Positions 6,172 through 7,965 of a DNA stretch of 7,965 nucleotides are shown piece by piece (position 1 is the first letter of the stretch; the number at the start of each line of letters is the position of its first letter). The stretch lies in contig DATECY010000199.1 in the NCBI GenBank assembly GCA_035286665.1, positions 1-7,965 of the forward strand. Reading direction: 5' to 3'. Position numbers and translations under genes: made by a program. The notes under the pieces were generated by a model that searched no databases, was not told the origin of the DNA, and saw nothing but the letters and a program-made list of their open reading frames with translations. This DNA comes from RBG-16-68-21 sp035286665 (GTDB lineage: Bacteria > Actinomycetota > Acidimicrobiia > Spongiisociales > UBA11373).

Positions 6172-6268
6172 TGCGCAATGCCGATGGCTCTTCGCCCGGA
6201 GGCCTCATCGCGGTGCGGTTGGGGTCCCCAGCCCCAACCGCCGAGTCCGCGCCCATCGGCGCGCCCTC
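6172..6268. other. Convergent intergenic region with further stem-loops
   Basis: Between the converging operons lie a perfect 10-bp inverted repeat (6215-6224 with 6232-6241, 7-base loop) and a 6-bp one (6248-6253 with 6258-6263, loop CATC) just after the adenosine deaminase stop on the - strand. The palindrome TTGCGCAA straddles the left edge at 6171-6178. No gene, tRNA-like cloverleaf or T-run is visible. The most likely role is bidirectional transcription termination. Confidence 0.45.
6215..6241. terminator. Perfect 10-bp inverted repeat, probable bidirectional terminator
   Basis: The arms GCGGTTGGGG and CCCCAACCGC are exact complements around the loop TCCCCAG. The hairpin can form in either transcript and lies 28 bases beyond the adenosine deaminase stop. 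Neither side has a U-tract. Part of the loop can re-pair with the left arm (GGGGTCCCC), so an alternative fold exists. Confidence 0.5.
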
Positions 6269-7303
6269 TTAGGCGAAGCCAGCGAGGACCCGCTCCCGGG
6301 TCGCCGAGCGCACCTCCTCGGAACAGAACGCAGCCTCGACCGCCCGCAGGGTCACGCTACGGAGGTCTTGGCGCGAGAACCCCTGGTGGGACACGACGAG
6401 CGCGAACTCGTCCGTCATCGTGATGCCGCTCATCAGGCGGTTGTCGGTGTTCAGCGTCACCGCGAACCCGGCGCGATACAGGGCACCGATCGGATGGGCC
6501 TCAGCCGACGCATACATTCCCGTGTGCAGATTCGAGGTTGGGCACACCTCGAGTGGCACCCGTTCGTCGAGGACGCGCGAAGCCACCGGGCCCAGGGACT
6601 TCACCCGGCCGGCACCCGAAGAGGTGTCCTCGATGATCCGCACGCCGTGGCCGATCCGTTCGGCCCCGACCTCGAGGGCTCCGGCGATGCTGGCGACCCC
6701 GTCGCCCTCTCCTGCGTGAATGGTGAGGTGGAGGCCTGCTTCTACGGCCAGGCCGCAGGCCTCGGCATGATCGGAGGCGGGGAAGCCTCTCTCCGGCCCG
6801 GCGAGATCGAACGCCACCACCCCCTTCCCCGCGAAGGAAGCAGCCGCGCTGGCGACATCCAGGGAATCGTCGTCCTGACGGAGGGCATCCACGATCAGCC
6901 CGGTGGTGACCCCCAGGGCGTCCGATGCCGCCGCCAGACCATCGAGCACGGCAGCGATGGCCTCGGATCGCGTCATGCCCAGTCTCATGTGGAGGCTGGG
7001 AGCGAAGCGCACCTCGGCGTACACGACGCCCTGAGCGGCGTGGTCGGCGATTGCCTCGAACGCGACCCGCTCGAGCGCCTCAGGCGTCTGCATCACCCCT
7101 GAGGTGTGACGGAAGACGTCGAGGTACGACTCGAGCGACGAAGCCGCACCCTGATCGAAGAATCGAGCAATCGTCGCCTCATCATCGCCGGGAAGACCCC
7201 GGTACCCGATGGATCTGGCAAGGTCGAGGACGGTGGCGGGACGCAACCCGCCGTCGAGGTGATCGTGGAGCACGACCTTGGGGAGGGTGTCGAGATCGCG
7301 CAT
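6269..7303 (-). CDS. add: Adenosine deaminase
   Basis: A 344-residue cytosolic zinc enzyme of the amidohydrolase superfamily that converts adenosine or deoxyadenosine to (deoxy)inosine plus ammonia in purine salvage. All metal and catalytic positions are present: HDHLDGGLRP with H13 and H15, an AEVRFAPSLH strand (96-105), IHAGEGDG with zinc ligand H196 and catalytic E199, ERIGHGVRI with H219, CPTSN at 254-258, and NTDNRLMS with D287. The NTDNRLMS form, rather than NTDDP, is what I recall from Streptomyces and mycobacterial adenosine deaminases. This favours adenosine over adenine or AMP as substrate, though adenine and 6-aminodeoxyfutalosine deaminases share this family. The ATG lies 31 bases after the GNAT stop. 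There is no Shine-Dalgarno. A TAGCCT box (7313-7318 on the - strand) sits nine bases before it, so the gene may be read from the GNAT transcript or from its own near-leaderless start. Confidence 0.93.
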   Translation of the reverse strand: MRDLDTLPKVVLHDHLDGGLRPATVLDLARSIGYRGLPGDDEATIARFFDQGAASSLESYLDVFRHTSGVMQTPEALERVAFEAIADHAAQGVVYAEVRFAPSLHMRLGMTRSEAIAAVLDGLAAASDALGVTTGLIVDALRQDDDSLDVASAAASFAGKGVVAFDLAGPERGFPASDHAEACGLAVEAGLHLTIHAGEGDGVASIAGALEVGAERIGHGVRIIEDTSSGAGRVKSLGPVASRVLDERVPLEVCPTSNLHTGMYASAEAHPIGALYRAGFAVTLNTDNRLMSGITMTDEFALVVSHQGFSRQDLRSVTLRAVEAAFCSEEVRSATRERVLAGFA

Positions 7304-7334
7304 CGGATCGGGAGGCTAGTGGGGCCGACGGAGA

Positions 7335-7808
7335 TCAAGTCGGCGGAAGCCACCATCGGCGTTCGACGACGTCCTCACCGAACCACGATCGGTGCAGCAC
7401 CTCGCCGGGAGCGAATCCAAGGGCCTCGTAGAACTGCTCGCCGTCGAGGTTGCCGAGTACCACGTCGGCACACACCGGAAGATCGGCGTGAGAGTGGCGC
7501 ACTTCTTCGACCAGTGCTGCACCGACCCCGACACGCCGGTGCGCCGGCTCCGTGGAGATCGCCGTCACCCGAATGAGCGCGTCATCGAGGGCCACGTCGG
7601 CGAACCCGATCAGTCGGTCTCCGGCCAGTGCGACCAGGAGTCCGCCCCTGAGCAACCGCCGACGGAGCGACGAGGGAGCGTAGTCACGGGTGAGGACACT
7701 GACGATGGTGGCCGGTTTGAGAAGACCTGCGTAGGTGTCCCAGTACGCCGCCTCGGCGACCGTGGCCATCTCGGCCAGATCGTCTTTCACAGCCCTCCGG
7801 ACCCTCAT
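7335..7808 (-). CDS. GNAT-family N-acetyltransferase
   Basis: A 157-residue cytosolic acetyl-CoA-dependent acyltransferase of unknown acceptor. The N-terminal MRVRRAVKDDLAEMATVAEAAY (1-22) is the usual first strand and helix. The central strand (LLVALAGDRLIGFADVAL, 57-74) leads to motif A, ISTEPAHRRVGVGAAL (84-99), whose R-R-x-G-x-G/A loop binds the CoA pyrophosphate. Motif B has GEQFYEALGF near residue 130. The ATG at 7808 is preferred over upstream in-frame starts at 7829 and 7862. The added residues are not family-like, and a TAGTTT box ends exactly seven bases before 7808, the leaderless spacing. It heads a two-gene transcript with adenosine deaminase, 31 bases downstream. No link between acetylation and purine salvage can be claimed from this. 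Confidence 0.88.
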   Translation of the reverse strand: MRVRRAVKDDLAEMATVAEAAYWDTYAGLLKPATIVSVLTRDYAPSSLRRRLLRGGLLVALAGDRLIGFADVALDDALIRVTAISTEPAHRRVGVGAALVEEVRHSHADLPVCADVVLGNLDGEQFYEALGFAPGEVLHRSWFGEDVVERRWWLPPT

Positions 7809-7870
7809 GGATGGGAAACTACTCCCCATCCCCTGGCCATGGGCGGGCGCTGACCCGTACACTGGCCGCC
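7809..7870. promoter_or_regulatory. Divergent leaderless promoters between the GNAT gene and the 7871 gene
   Basis: On the - strand TAGTTT (7821-7816) is followed by seven bases and then ATG 7808. On the + strand TACACT (7858-7863) is followed by seven bases and then GTG 7871. The boxes point away from each other across 36 bp, so the two -35 regions (none well conserved) must overlap and polymerase binding may be mutually exclusive. No ribosome binding site precedes either start. Confidence 0.5.
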
Positions 7871-7965
7871 GTGGAGATCATCGTCGTCGGCGCGGGAGGC
7901 GTGGTCGCGCTCTCTTGGGTCGTGGCGGGTCTCCTGCTCCGTCGAAGCCGAAAGACCCGCCGGTC
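7871..7965 (+). CDS. Membrane-anchored protein, N-terminus only (3'-truncated)
   Basis: From GTG 7871 the frame stays open to the window end and gives 31 complete codons starting MEIIVVGAGGVVALSWVVAG (GTG read as Met). A hydrophobic segment of about 20 residues (3-23) precedes a basic stretch (LLRRSRKTRR), a classic N-terminal signal-anchor with the positive side in the cytosol. Actinobacterial FtsY and RNase Y begin in this way, but so do many unrelated proteins, so I give no name. A TACACT -10-like box seven bases upstream supports the start. Confidence 0.5.
   Translation, partial: MEIIVVGAGGVVALSWVVAGLLLRRSRKTRR

Noticed and set aside
6172..6268. tRNA or small RNA gene in the convergent gap
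   Set aside because: No acceptor, D or T arm pattern. The stem-loops are better explained as terminators.
6368..7102. 244-codon open frame on the + strand opposite the adenosine deaminase gene
   Set aside because: The - strand protein has every catalytic residue of adenosine deaminase. The + strand translation is low-information and has no known motif.

Overview
The window is about 8 kb of high-GC, densely packed bacterial DNA with nine protein-coding genes, two of them cut by the window ends. An actinobacterium is the most likely source. The MerR-type regulator resembles the actinobacterial Rv1830-like group, the adenosine deaminase has the actinobacterial-style NTDNRLMS motif, and three gene starts look leaderless (a TANNNT box seven bases before GTG or ATG). 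The glycine decarboxylase P-protein is split into two subunits. As far as I recall, mycobacteria and Streptomyces carry a fused P-protein, so a deeper-branching lineage such as Acidimicrobiia is my inference, not something the sequence proves.

Layout on the + strand. At 1-332 is the C-terminal RCK/TrkA-C part of a potassium channel or uptake regulator. A 153-bp intergenic region follows with a sigma70-like promoter, two dyads and a DnaA-box-like nonamer. A MerR-type regulator (486-950) is followed after one base by a small PD-(D/E)XK nuclease-like protein (952-1386), which appears to start at CTG. Then comes a tightly overlapping glycine cleavage operon: gcvT (1434-2486), gcvPA (2486-3814) and gcvPB (3807-5315). 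It ends in an overlapping alpha/beta-hydrolase gene of the monoacylglycerol lipase type (5312-6145). A hairpin that begins within the hydrolase stop codon probably ends this transcript.

On the - strand, converging on that hairpin region, are a GNAT acetyltransferase (7808-7335) and adenosine deaminase (7303-6269), probably one transcript. At the right edge a gene starts divergently from the GNAT gene at 7871. Only its N-terminal membrane segment is visible.

GcvT, GcvPA and GcvPB oxidatively cleave glycine to CO2, ammonia and methylene-THF. They need the lipoyl carrier GcvH and lipoamide dehydrogenase, and neither is encoded here. Most of the window is ordinary housekeeping metabolism. The least-explained part is the MerR/nuclease-like pair: apparent CTG initiation, replacement of the usual catalytic lysine by threonine, and a complex promoter region upstream. 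I saw no CRISPR array, insertion sequence, tRNA, rRNA or prophage gene.
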